This document shows, in pieces, positions 23,980 to 33,400 of a DNA stretch of 35,284 bases. Origin of the DNA: Oscillospiraceae bacterium (GTDB lineage: Bacteria > Bacillota > Clostridia > Oscillospirales > Ruminococcaceae); NCBI GenBank assembly GCA_900768995.1, contig CAAGEZ010000054.1, positions 1 through 35,284 on the forward strand, read 5' to 3'. The position numbers and the translations under genes were made by a program. Positions within the stretch are counted from its first letter, which is position 1. Each line of letters begins with the position of its first letter. The notes under the pieces are model-generated. The model worked only from the letters and a program-made list of their open reading frames with translations. It ran no database searches and had not been told where the DNA came from.

Positions 23980-24681
23980 ATGACGGAAAAGTCCCACCGC
24001 ATATGGAAAAGGCTCCTTAAAATTCTCATTGTCCTTGTGATCATCGGCATAGTGGGGATATGCGCCGCTCTCGGCATAAGTGAATATGTAAAGCGCTCGG
24101 TCTCGGACAGAATGCTTTCCCCCGAGGAGGCGGCAGAGCTTTCGGATATCGACTGCATAATCGTTCTCGGCTGTCGGGTAAACGGGGAGACCCCAAGCCC
24201 GATGCTCAGCGACAGGCTCATAAGAGGGATGGAGCTTTATGATATGAACGCCGCTCCCAAGCTGCTTATGTCGGGAGATCACGGCAGAGTGAGCTATGAC
24301 GAGGTGAACGCTATGAAGCAGTTCGCCATTGACAGGGGCGTTCCCTCCGAGGACGTTTTTATGGACCACGCAGGCTTTTCCACCTACGAGACGATGTACA
24401 GGGCAAAGGAAGTTTTTGCGGCAAAACGGGTCATTATCGTGACCCAGAGCTATCATCTTTACAGAGCGGTGTATATCGCCGAAAAGCTGGGACTTGATGC
24501 ATACGGCGTTGACTCAGACCTGCAAAGCTACATAAAACAGCCCTATTACAACGCCCGTGAGATACTTGCAAGGGACAAGGATTTTGTAAAGGTCATTTTC
24601 AAGCCGAAGCCCACATATCTCGGTGAGGTCATTCCCATAAGCGGAAGCGGCGATCTGACAAATGACAAGGAATTTACTTGA
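23980..24681 (+). CDS. SanA/YdcF-like membrane-anchored DUF218 protein
   Basis: A 233-residue protein. It has a basic N-terminus and one membrane segment at about 12-35, then a DUF218 domain (DCIIVLGCRVNGETPSPMLSDRLIRG, LLMSGDHG, EVNAMKQFAIDRGVPSEDVFMDHAGFSTYET, VIIVTQSYHLYRAVYIAEKLG). E. coli SanA/ElyC relatives affect envelope integrity and vancomycin exclusion at high temperature; the biochemical reaction is unknown. GGAAGTGA serves as the ribosome binding site. It starts 21 nt after a terminator and is followed at 16 bp by the mannanase gene, so the two are probably co-transcribed. Confidence 0.88.
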   Translation: MTEKSHRIWKRLLKILIVLVIIGIVGICAALGISEYVKRSVSDRMLSPEEAAELSDIDCIIVLGCRVNGETPSPMLSDRLIRGMELYDMNAAPKLLMSGDHGRVSYDEVNAMKQFAIDRGVPSEDVFMDHAGFSTYETMYRAKEVFAAKRVIIVTQSYHLYRAVYIAEKLGLDAYGVDSDLQSYIKQPYYNAREILARDKDFVKVIFKPKPTYLGEVIPISGSGDLTNDKEFT

Positions 24682-24697
24682 TGAAAGGAATACCATT

Positions 24698-25726
24698 ATG
24701 CTAAAAAAAATTGCGGCTGTCATTATTGCAGCCATAACAACAGCTTCATCGGCTGCCTGCACTGCTCAGGAAAAACTCAGCGAAAAATATCCCGATACAT
24801 CAGTATCACAGTCTGCGGAGTTAAAGCTTTCAAATCCCGATGCCGACGAAAATGCACAGGTGCTTTACAGCTATATCTGCGATACCTACAGGCACGGCAT
24901 AATCTCGGGTCAGCAGGAGTCCACCTGGATGGGCAGCGAACAGTACGAGTTTGACTACATCTATGACAAAACGGGAAAATATCCCGCCATAAGAGGTCTT
25001 GACTATATGAACGACGATTTCAACGGCGTAAACAGGCGTGCGGAGGAATGGTTCAATAAAGGCGGCATTGTTACCATATGCTGGCACTGCGGCTCGGATT
25101 TCAGCCACAGCTGGGACGAATGTATGAAAACCGAGATAGACGACTGGGACAAAGCTCTCACTGAAGGCACTGCGGAATACAAGGCACTCATTGCAGGAAT
25201 GGACAAGGGCGCAAAGGCTCTCTCAAAGCTCCGTGACAAGGGCATTCCCGTTCTGTGGAGGCCATTCCACGAGCTTGACGGCGGCTGGTTCTGGTGGAGC
25301 AAGGGCGGCGCCGAGAATTTCAAAAAGCTTTGGAAAATTATGTATGACAGGTACACTAATCACTGGGAGCTTGACAATCTAATATGGGTGTTCGGCTACT
25401 CGGGAAACGGCAGAAATTATGACAAGTGGTACCCCGGAGATGAATATGTTGACATTGCAGGAGCCGACTCCTACAATGACGGTGCCAACGCAAGCCTTTA
25501 CAAAAAGGTGACCGCTGTTGTGGGAAATGATATGCCCATTGCGTTCCACGAATGCGGACGCATACCCACTCCCGAACAGCTAAAAAAGGACGGCGCTGAC
25601 TGGGTATGGTTTATGACCTGGCACACCAGCTATATCACGGATAATAACGATACAGCTGACCTGAAAGCGATTTACAATGATGATTACGTCATAACCCTTG
25701 ACGAGCTGCCGAAAATATATCAATAA
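24698..25726 (+). CDS. GH26 beta-mannanase-like lipoprotein
   Basis: A 342-residue protein. Residues 1-20 are a signal peptide ending SSAAC, a plausible lipobox with Cys21 lipidated, so it should be anchored outside the membrane. A single glycoside hydrolase family 26 barrel follows. The acid/base Glu192 lies in WRPFHELDGGWFWW and the nucleophile Glu285 in AFHECGRIP. DYMNDDF, ICWHCGSDFS, NLIWVFGYSG and WVWFMTWHT are other GH26 segments. The expected activity is endo-hydrolysis of beta-1,4-mannans. No carbohydrate-binding module or dockerin is present. The start at 24698 is chosen over an upstream in-frame start because AAAGGAATACC precedes it. It follows the SanA-like gene closely. Confidence 0.93.
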   Translation: MLKKIAAVIIAAITTASSAACTAQEKLSEKYPDTSVSQSAELKLSNPDADENAQVLYSYICDTYRHGIISGQQESTWMGSEQYEFDYIYDKTGKYPAIRGLDYMNDDFNGVNRRAEEWFNKGGIVTICWHCGSDFSHSWDECMKTEIDDWDKALTEGTAEYKALIAGMDKGAKALSKLRDKGIPVLWRPFHELDGGWFWWSKGGAENFKKLWKIMYDRYTNHWELDNLIWVFGYSGNGRNYDKWYPGDEYVDIAGADSYNDGANASLYKKVTAVVGNDMPIAFHECGRIPTPEQLKKDGADWVWFMTWHTSYITDNNDTADLKAIYNDDYVITLDELPKIYQ

Positions 25727-25851
25727 TTTACCGCTTTAAAGCTTTTTAGCTTTTAAGCATTTGTGTAAAGAAGTTACAGGAAAGTCATATTTTTTTCATA
25801 TATATAGGCTATAATGGAAAAATAAAATGGAATTGAAAGGATATGCCTGTT

Positions 25852-26682
25852 ATGAAAATTGTTGCAGTCGGTCTTGGGCTTATCGGCGGCTCCCTGTGCA
25901 AGGCGATAAAGAAGCACACAAACCACCTTGTAGGCGGTATAGATATCGACAGAAAGACCGTTAAAATGGCTCTGTCACAGAATGCCATAGATTACGAAGC
26001 CAAGGACGTTTCCGAGGCGGACATCACCATAGTTTCCCTCTTCCCCCCCACGATAATCAGCTTTATCAAGGAAAATGCCGACCTTTTCAAAGAGGGCAGC
26101 ATCGTTATCGACACAGGCGGTATCAAAAAGGCTATCGTTGACGAGGTTACGCCTATCCTTGCGGAAAGAGGGGTCACATTCATCGGCGTTCACCCTATGG
26201 CAGGCCGTGAATTTTCGGGCTTTGAATACTCCCTCGACAACCTTTTCGATGACGCAAGCTTTATTATGACCCCCACCGAAAGCACTCCACAGGAGGAGAT
26301 AAACATTATCGAAGACCTTGCTCACTCCATTCATTTCAAGAAAGTTGTCAAGGCAACTCCCGAGGAGCACGATAAAATAATCGCTTTCACAAGCCAGCTT
26401 GCCCACGTTGTCTCAAACGCATACATCAAGAGCCCCACCCATCAGCAGCAGCTTGGCTTCTCCGCAGGTTCATTCCAAGACCTCACCCGTGTTGCAAAGC
26501 TCAATGAAAATATGTGGACTCCCCTTTTCCTTATGAACAAAGAGCCGCTGCTTTTCGAAATAGACTATATTATGGCACGTCTCGGTGAATACAGAAAGGC
26601 TATTGCGGAAGATGACAGCGAAACTCTGAGAAAACTTCTCCGTGACGGAAGAATACTCAAGGAAACCACTCCCGTGGACTGA
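25852..26682 (+). CDS. tyrA: Prephenate dehydrogenase family protein
   Basis: A 276-residue protein. The Rossmann motif GLGLIGGS is at 7-14, GGID at the dinucleotide-binding acidic position, DTGGIK around 87-92, and HPMAG (His114-Gly118) with the catalytic His region following. The helical dimerisation half contains FTSQLAHVVSNAY and FSAGSFQDLTRVA. It converts prephenate (or arogenate) to the tyrosine precursor with NAD(P)+. There is no ACT or chorismate-mutase domain. The start at 25852 is preferred: AAAGGA lies 10 nt upstream, whereas the ATG at 25843 is only 1 nt from it. No other aromatic-pathway genes are nearby. Confidence 0.92.
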   Translation: MKIVAVGLGLIGGSLCKAIKKHTNHLVGGIDIDRKTVKMALSQNAIDYEAKDVSEADITIVSLFPPTIISFIKENADLFKEGSIVIDTGGIKKAIVDEVTPILAERGVTFIGVHPMAGREFSGFEYSLDNLFDDASFIMTPTESTPQEEINIIEDLAHSIHFKKVVKATPEEHDKIIAFTSQLAHVVSNAYIKSPTHQQQLGFSAGSFQDLTRVAKLNENMWTPLFLMNKEPLLFEIDYIMARLGEYRKAIAEDDSETLRKLLRDGRILKETTPVD

Positions 26683-26689
26683 TTTTTCC

Positions 26690-26719
26690 TTGACTTGCCG
26701 CATCAATATGTGATATAAT
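26690..26719 (+). promoter_or_regulatory. Promoter upstream of the pseudouridine synthase gene
   Basis: TTGACT (26690-26695) and TATAAT (26714-26719) are separated by 18 bp, with TGA giving an extended -10. The predicted start near 26726 lies inside the 5' arm of the terminator hairpin that follows. Confidence 0.75.
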
Positions 26720-26720
26720 T

Positions 26721-26768
26721 ATCAAAGCACAGAAGCTTATATTACAGCATCTGTGCTTTGATTTTTTT
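26721..26768 (+). terminator. Terminator or attenuator hairpin before the pseudouridine synthase gene
   Basis: A perfect 13-bp stem (26721-26733 with 26750-26762, 16-nt loop) is followed by six Ts, then directly by the GAAAGG ribosome binding site. It would end tyrA transcripts and, because a promoter fires at its 5' edge, could also attenuate the downstream gene. Confidence 0.85.
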
Positions 26769-26784
26769 GAAAGGCTGTGAAAAA

Positions 26785-27387
26785 ATGTCCCGATATTATA
26801 TGTTCAACAAGCCCAAGGGCTGCGTCACCGCCAAGCGTGACAGCCTTTCAAAGACCGTTATGGACTATTTCCCCGAGGATATCCGTGAAGAGCTGCACCC
26901 TGCAGGACGGCTTGACAAGGACACCGAGGGATTTCTGCTCATAACCGACGACGGCAGCCTTACATTTCACCTTATGCGCCCCGAGCATCACGTTTCAAAG
27001 ACGTATTTTTTCTATGCCATAGGCGAGCTTACGGAGGAAAGGATACAGAGCATTGAAAAAGGCGTGAATATGGCAGGACGGGATATTCCTGCGCTCCCTG
27101 CAAAAATACGCCTTTTATGGAAAGGGGTCATCACGGAGATCCCCGAATTTCTCCCCGAAAGCAAAAGGGAAAGGCTGCTCAAATACCCTGCTCAGAAAGT
27201 CTTTTCGGGGGAGATCACCATTGAAGAGGGAAAAAATCATCAGGTGAAGAAGATGCTCAGGGCAATTGGCTGCTGTGTGGTTTATCTCAAACGGATAAGC
27301 ATAGGCGGCGTACCCCTTGACGAAAAGCTGCCCTCGGGGGAGTACAGGGAGCTGACGGAGGAGGAACTTTCACTTCTCCGCAGATAA
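26785..27387 (+). CDS. RsuA-family pseudouridine synthase lacking an S4 domain
   Basis: A 200-residue protein. The RsuA/RluB/E/F subgroup is shown by FNKPKG (7-12) and the catalytic loop GRLDKDTEG (41-49, Asp44), followed by LLITDDGSLT. The C-terminal part has EGKNHQVKKMLRAIGCCVVYLKRISIGG, also diagnostic. Such enzymes isomerise uridine to pseudouridine in rRNA. The N-terminal S4 RNA-binding domain of RsuA is absent, giving a short RluE-like form; the exact target base cannot be told. The start at 26785 follows GAAAGG. The TTG that extends the frame upstream lies in the terminator stem and is rejected. Confidence 0.9.
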   Translation: MSRYYMFNKPKGCVTAKRDSLSKTVMDYFPEDIREELHPAGRLDKDTEGFLLITDDGSLTFHLMRPEHHVSKTYFFYAIGELTEERIQSIEKGVNMAGRDIPALPAKIRLLWKGVITEIPEFLPESKRERLLKYPAQKVFSGEITIEEGKNHQVKKMLRAIGCCVVYLKRISIGGVPLDEKLPSGEYRELTEEELSLLRR

Positions 27388-27418
27388 TTGCCTGCACTTT
27401 TCCACAGATAATTTACTA

Positions 27419-27447
27419 TTGACGTTTTGCCGCCGAAATGGTATTAT
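27419..27447 (+). promoter_or_regulatory. Sigma-A promoter of asnB
   Basis: TTGACG (27419-27424) and TATTAT (27442-27447) are separated by 17 bp. TATAAT 3 bp further on is an alternative -10. Confidence 0.75.
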
Positions 27448-27518
27448 AATAATATGGCATAGCAGGAAGAAAAAAAGAGTATAATGCTATGAGACACTGA
27501 TTTTATGGAGATGATAGT

Positions 27519-29360
27519 ATGTGCGGATTTGTCGGCTTTACAAATGCTATAGATAATTCAAACAAGGTACTTGGCGAAATGATGGATAAGATTCGCCACA
27601 GAGGTCCCGATTCCGAGGGACGCTATATTGACGAGTGTATCGCTATGGGCTTTCGCAGGCTCAGTATCATAGATATCACCGACAGCGGCAACCAGCCTAT
27701 TTTCAACGAGGATAAGTCCAAGGTGCTTTTCTTCAACGGTGAGATATACAATTATCGTGAGATAAGAAAGGAGCTTGAGGAAAAGGGTCACAAGTTCACC
27801 ACCCACACCGATTCCGAAACTCTTATCCACGGCTATGAGGAATTCGGCGAGAAGCTTCTTGACAGGCTCAGAGGAATGTTCGCATTCGTTATCTGGGACA
27901 AGGAGAAAAAGGAGCTTTTCGGCGCAAGAGACTTTTTCGGCATCAAGCCCTTTTACTATGCTGCAATGAACGGCACATTTATGTTCGGCTCGGAGATAAA
28001 GTCATTCCTCGTTCACCCCGCTTTCGTAAAGGAGCTGAACACCACCGCCCTCGAAAACTATCTCACATTCCAGTACTCCCCCACAAACGAGACATTTTTC
28101 AAAAATGTATATAAGCTCCCCCCTGCCCACTGCTTTAAGTACAAGGACGGCAAGCTTGACATAAAGCGCTACTGGGACGTTCATTTCAATGCTGACGAAA
28201 AACCCGATATGGATATGTGGGTGGACAGAATTTCCGACACATTCAAAAACTCCGTTGAGGCTCATAAGATCGCAGATGTTGAGGTAGGCAGCTTCCTTTC
28301 AAGCGGTGTTGACTCCAGCTATGCCGCATCTGTTGCAAATGTTGACAAGACCTTTACCGTAGGCTTCGGTGAGGACGAAAAGTACAACGAGATCGGTTGG
28401 GCAAAGGAATTTTCCAAGTACATCGGCAAGGAAAACATCAGCAAGGTCATCACCCCCGAGGAATACTGGGACAATATCAAGAAGATACAGTATCATATGG
28501 ACGAACCCCTTGCAGACCCCTCCTGCATCGCCCTTTACTTTGTCTGCAACACTGCGGCTCAGTACGTAAAGGTAGTGCTTTCGGGCGAGGGCGCTGACGA
28601 GATATTCGGCGGATATAACATTTACAAGGAACCCCTCGGCTCCCACGCATACAAATCCCTGCCCAGATTCATCAGAAAGGGCATCGGCTCGGTGGCTGAA
28701 AAGCTGCCCCCCAAGCGTGGCGTTAACTTCCTTGTAAGAAACGGCAAGGAGCTTGAAGAGAGATTTATCGGCAATGCATATATGTTCTCTCCCCGTGACA
28801 GAAAGAAGCTCCTTAAAATAACCACAAACGCTCCCGACCCCACCGCAATAACTGCGCCTTTCTACGCAAAGGTAAAGGATAAGGACGATATCACAAAGAT
28901 GCAGTATCTTGACCTGCACCTTTGGATGGCGGGAGACATTCTGCTGAAAGCCGACAAAATGTCAATGGCAAATTCCCTTGAACTGAGAGTGCCTTTCCTT
29001 GACAAGGAAGTTATGGCGCTGGCGGAGCAGATACCCTGGCAGTACAGAGTGAGCACGGAAAACACCAAGCTCGCTATGAGAAAGGCTGCCCTCAGAGCCG
29101 CCCCCCCCAAGACCGCAAACAAGAAAAAGCTGGGCTTCCCCGTTCCCATCAGAGTATGGCTCAGGGAGGAAAAATACTACAATATCGTGAAAAATGCATT
29201 CACCTCTCCTGCGGCGGAGCAGTTTTTCAACACCGATATGCTTGTAAAGCTCCTCGATGACCACAGGGCTGAGAAATACGACAACAGCCGCAAAATTTGG
29301 ACTGTTTTCATCTTCCTACAGTGGTATGATGTTTATTTCGGAGAGAATGCTTCAGCATAA
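27519..29360 (+). CDS. asnB: Asparagine synthase (glutamine-hydrolysing)
   Basis: A 613-residue protein that makes asparagine from aspartate, glutamine and ATP. Cys2 (after Met removal) is the glutaminase nucleophile. The N-terminal Ntn domain has RHRGPDSEG, GFRRLSIID and FNGEIYNY. The synthetase domain has the PPi-loop SGVDS at 262-266, SGEGADEIFGGY, KADKMSMANSLELRVPFLD and KLGFPVP. GGAGATGATAGT precedes the ATG. AsnB-like enzymes are also used to amidate peptidoglycan or peptides in some bacteria, but full family motifs and the lack of envelope neighbours favour ordinary asparagine synthesis. It is followed at 34 bp by the RNase Z-like gene. Confidence 0.95.
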   Translation: MCGFVGFTNAIDNSNKVLGEMMDKIRHRGPDSEGRYIDECIAMGFRRLSIIDITDSGNQPIFNEDKSKVLFFNGEIYNYREIRKELEEKGHKFTTHTDSETLIHGYEEFGEKLLDRLRGMFAFVIWDKEKKELFGARDFFGIKPFYYAAMNGTFMFGSEIKSFLVHPAFVKELNTTALENYLTFQYSPTNETFFKNVYKLPPAHCFKYKDGKLDIKRYWDVHFNADEKPDMDMWVDRISDTFKNSVEAHKIADVEVGSFLSSGVDSSYAASVANVDKTFTVGFGEDEKYNEIGWAKEFSKYIGKENISKVITPEEYWDNIKKIQYHMDEPLADPSCIALYFVCNTAAQYVKVVLSGEGADEIFGGYNIYKEPLGSHAYKSLPRFIRKGIGSVAEKLPPKRGVNFLVRNGKELEERFIGNAYMFSPRDRKKLLKITTNAPDPTAITAPFYAKVKDKDDITKMQYLDLHLWMAGDILLKADKMSMANSLELRVPFLDKEVMALAEQIPWQYRVSTENTKLAMRKAALRAAPPKTANKKKLGFPVPIRVWLREEKYYNIVKNAFTSPAAEQFFNTDMLVKLLDDHRAEKYDNSRKIWTVFIFLQWYDVYFGENASA

Positions 29361-29394
29361 TTTTTCAGCGGCATAGCAAAGAAATGAGGACAGT

Positions 29395-30291
29395 ATGATA
29401 GATGTATGTCTGGCGGGAACAGGGGGTATGAAGCCCCTCCCCGACCGTTTTCTCACAGGTCTGTGGGCAGAGCACAAGGGAAAAGCCCTGCTTATCGACT
29501 GCGGCGAGGGTATGCAGACAGCTCTTGCAAAGGCGGGAGTGAGCCTTGCAAAGCTTGACACCCTGCTCATCACCCATTTCCACGCCGACCACATCGCAGG
29601 TCTCCCGGGACTGCTTCTGTCTGCGGGAAATTTCGGCAAGTCCTCACCTATGGTCATATATGCCCCCAAAGGCGGGCGGGACATTATAAGCAGGCTTTGC
29701 TGCATATGCCCCGAGCTGCCCTTTGACGTTGATGTCCACGAAATTGAGGGCGAGGGAGTGATCTTCCGAAACGGGCTTGAAATACGGTTTATGCCCGTCC
29801 GCCACAGGATAGAATGCTATTGCTATAGCATCATAGAGAACCGCCCACCCGTATTCAGCCCCGAAAAGGCTGACAGGCTGGGAGTGCCCGTGAATATGCG
29901 GAGCATTCTCCACAGGGGGGAATGCGTGGAGATAAACGGCAGGATAATTTCCCCCGAGGACGTTACTGAGGGAAAACGCCCGCCCCTTAAAGTGACCTAT
30001 ATCACGGACACGGTGTATTTTGACGGGCTGTCACGTTTTGCGGAAAGCTCCGACCTGCTCATCTGCGAGGGAATGTACGGCGATGATGAATATATCCCGA
30101 AAATGACCGGGAAAGGACATATGGTGTTCTCTCAGGCGGCAAGGACAGCAAGGGACTCAGATTCAAAGGAGCTGTGGCTCACACATTTCAGTCCTGCGCT
30201 GAAATTCCCCGAGGAACAGCTTGGGTCTGCACGGCAGATATACCCGAATGTGAACATCGGCAGGGACGGTCTGAAACGATGTATAAACTGA
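29395..30291 (+). CDS. Ribonuclease Z-like metallo-beta-lactamase-fold protein
   Basis: A 298-residue MBL-fold hydrolase. The metal motif HFHADH (61-66) sits in LLITHFHADHIAGLPGLL, typical of RNase Z. ITDTVYFDG, CEGMYGD, the GKGHMVFSQAA box and LTHFSP supply the remaining ligands and match the tRNase Z pattern (the usual KxH-x6-AA box is here GKGHMVFSQAA). RNase Z matures tRNA 3' ends. The tRNA-Lys in this window has CCA encoded, so a different substrate or another set of tRNAs is possible. GAGGACAGT precedes the ATG. It shares a transcript with asnB and ends at a strong terminator. Confidence 0.88.
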   Translation: MIDVCLAGTGGMKPLPDRFLTGLWAEHKGKALLIDCGEGMQTALAKAGVSLAKLDTLLITHFHADHIAGLPGLLLSAGNFGKSSPMVIYAPKGGRDIISRLCCICPELPFDVDVHEIEGEGVIFRNGLEIRFMPVRHRIECYCYSIIENRPPVFSPEKADRLGVPVNMRSILHRGECVEINGRIISPEDVTEGKRPPLKVTYITDTVYFDGLSRFAESSDLLICEGMYGDDEYIPKMTGKGHMVFSQAARTARDSDSKELWLTHFSPALKFPEEQLGSARQIYPNVNIGRDGLKRCIN

Positions 30292-30302
30292 AAATTTTTG
30301 CT

Positions 30303-30331
30303 CTGCGGCTCAAAAAAGCCGCAGTTTTTTT
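30303..30331 (+). terminator. Intrinsic terminator after the RNase Z-like gene
   Basis: CTGCGGCT (30303-30310) pairs with AGCCGCAG (30317-30324) and is followed by seven Ts. Confidence 0.95.
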
Positions 30332-30341
30332 ATAATTTCTC

Positions 30342-30370
30342 TTGAAAACGGAGAATGTTTGTGATATACT
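30342..30370 (+). promoter_or_regulatory. Sigma-A promoter of the BspA-like gene
   Basis: TTGAAA (30342-30347) and TATACT (30365-30370) are separated by 17 bp. The -35 lies inside the longer open frame upstream of the signal peptide, which shows that the true start is downstream, at 30426. Confidence 0.8.
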
Positions 30371-30425
30371 AAGGTCAAGAGTTATTTATATTTACATAAC
30401 ATTTGCAGGAAAGGAAAGAGATTTG

Positions 30426-33400
30426 ATGATATATAAAAAGAACACCCTCCGCAGAGCTGCGGCTGCCGCTGCGGCAATATGCCTTGCCTTTGCCTTTGCA
30501 TTTGCTGAGGAAACAGGTGCGGACAGGCTCGGCTTCGGCACAAGCGTGACGGTAAGTGCCGCTGACGACTTTATTACTGTAGGCACAACGGCAAAATTAT
30601 ACTACACCGTAGGCGCAAACGACGAAATAACGATAACCCAAGCCATAGCGGGCAGCGAAACACGCATCGATGTCCCCGAAAGCATAGGCGGAAAAAATGT
30701 AACGGCTATCGGAATGGATGCATTTCGTGGCAACTACTATCTTGAAAGCGTTACCTTGCCGCAAAGTGTCAAAAGCATCGGAACAAGTGCATTTAAATAC
30801 TGCTACAAACTTACAAGCATTGATATACCCCAAAAAGTAACAGCCATCCCATACAATACATTTGCAGGCTGTCCCTCTCTTAAAAGCGTTAATATTCCCT
30901 CAAATGTCACAAGCATCGGAGAATATGCATTCGATGACTGCATCACCCTTGCAAATGTTACTATCCCCTCAAGTGTTACAAGCATCGGAGAAGGTGCATT
31001 TTTTAACTGCTACGCTCTTGCAAATGTTACTATCCCCTCAAGTGTCACAAGCATCGGAGATAATGCATTTAAATACTGCACATCTCTTGAAACCGTAATT
31101 TTCCCTGAAAGCGCAACACTCGGCACACAGCCCTTCCCCTTAAATACTGCACAGATACTTTATACAAAGGACGCATCAACAGGCGATGTGACTGTTACCA
31201 AAGTCGAAGCGGGCAGTGAAACAAGCATTGAAATACCCGAAACTATCGACGGGGGAACAGTAAAAATCATCGGTGCAGATGCATTTAAAGACTGTGATAC
31301 TTTCACAAGCATTACTTTGCCCCAAAGTCTCACAAGCATCGAAGATCTTGCATTCGCCCACTGCACCGCACTGCAAAATATTAATATCCCCCAAAACGTT
31401 ACGAACATTGGGGCCAGTGCATTCCTAAGCTGTGAATCTCTGACAAGCATTACTATTCCTTCGGGTGTCACAAGTATAAAAATAGCTACATTTGCACACT
31501 GCACTTCACTTAAAAGCATTGAGCTGCCCGACCATCTCGTAAGCATCGGGGGCAATGCATTTACGGGCTGCACCTCTCTTGAAAGCGTTGTTATACCTGC
31601 AGAAGTCACCTCTGTCGGATCCCGTGCATTTTCGGCCTGCACATCTCTCGAAAGCGTTGTTATCCCTATGAACGTCACCTCTGTCGGAGATAGTGCATTT
31701 AACGGCTGCACCTCGCTTAAAGCTGTATTTGCCAAAGAAGGTCTGCCCCTGGAATCAGCTTCTATCCCCTCAGGCGCCGTAAAGATATATTACCAAGTGG
31801 AAGACTTAGGCTATGTGAGCATTCTGAAAGCCCGTGCAAACGCTCAGACAAGCATAGAATGCATCGAGATACCCAAAACCATCGGCGGACTTGATGTCAG
31901 GGCCATTAAGGAAGAGGCATTCAGAGACTGCGGCAATATCAAAAAAATTATTCTGCCCGACAGCATCAGGGAGATACAGAACAGTGCATTCAGTTACTGC
32001 ACTTCTCTTGAAAGCATTAATATACCTGCAGGCGTTACAAGCATCGGAAACTATGCGTTTGATAGCTGCACTTCTCTTGAAAGCATTAATATACCTGTGG
32101 GTATCACAAGCATCGGAGACTATGCATTTGAGGACTGCACCGCCCTTAAAAGCGTTGTTATACCCCAAAGCGTCACAAATATCGGATATGCTGCATTCAG
32201 TAGATGCGATAAGCTTGTAAGCATTGATATACCTATGGGTGTCTCAATGATCAGCAACAGTACATTTGAAAACTGCACTTCCCTTACCGCAATTAATATA
32301 CCCACCAGCGTCCGTCAGATCGGAGACAAGGCATTTATGGGCTGTACTGCCCTTGAAAGCATTGATATACCCGAGGGTGTCACAAGTGTCGGACAAAGGG
32401 CATTTATGCACTGTACCGCCCTAGAAAGCGCTGCTTTGCCCGACAGTCTGACAGAAATTAAGGCAGGTGCATTCCAAGACTGCACCGCTCTTAAAAGCAT
32501 CAATATACCCAAGGGCGTTACGAGCATCGAGGCCGTTGCATTTTCATACTGCCAAGCCCTTGCGGACGTTACTTTACCCGAGGGTATCCAAGGGATCGAT
32601 ATGTGTGCATTTGATAGCTGTCCCTCTCTTGAAACAATTATGCTGCCTTCAAGTACAACATATGTCAGAGTCAGCGCATTTGCAAACTGCACCTCTCTCA
32701 AAACCATATTTCTTCCCCAAAACGCAGTACAGGAAACGGCTTCTATCCCCGACACCTCTGCAAAAATAAAGTATGAGATAAGGGACAACTTTGCATATAT
32801 CCTTGAAATAACCCCCGACAGCAGCAGCACCCCCGTTGTTATCCCCGACACTATCCGAGGATATGAGGTGAAGTACGTTGAGGAAGAATACAGGCAGTAT
32901 GTTTCCGAAACGGGTCACACCCATAAGGGCGGCACGGCTACCTGCACGGAAACAGCATACTGCGCTATCTGCGGAACAAGCTACAACAGCACAGACCTTA
33001 CAAACCACGACGCAGATACAAGCACCTGGAAATATGACGAAAACGGTCACTGGAACCCCTGTCTCAGAGCAGGCTGCGAGGAGCATCTTAATGCTGCCGC
33101 CCATACCTTTGATGACGGAGTTATTACCACTAAGCCTACAGATACCACAGACGGCGTAAGGACATACACCTGCACAGTCTGCGGATATGAAAAGACCGAA
33201 TCCGTACCCAAGCTCGGACATATTCCCTCAGCAGAGTGGTCATATGACAGTGAAAATCACTGGAAAGAATGCACTGCCGAGGACTGTAACGAAAAGTTTG
33301 AACTTTCCGCTCATACCTTTGACAATGGCGTTATCACTGCTGAGCCTACAGATACCACAGACGGCGTAAGGACATACACCTGCACAGTCTGCGGATATGA

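Noticed and set aside
27388..27518. Possible T-box or other leader before asnB
   Set aside because: Only about 65 nt separates the promoter from the gene, too short for a T-box, and no T-box core motif is present.
30342..30425. Upstream extension of the BspA-like protein
   Set aside because: It contains the promoter and would place 28 charged residues before the signal peptide.
30860..32700. Regular spacing of about 69 bp suggesting a CRISPR-like array
   Set aside because: The period equals 23 codons, the repeats are translated as LRR units and diverge steadily, and there are no unique spacers or cas genes.
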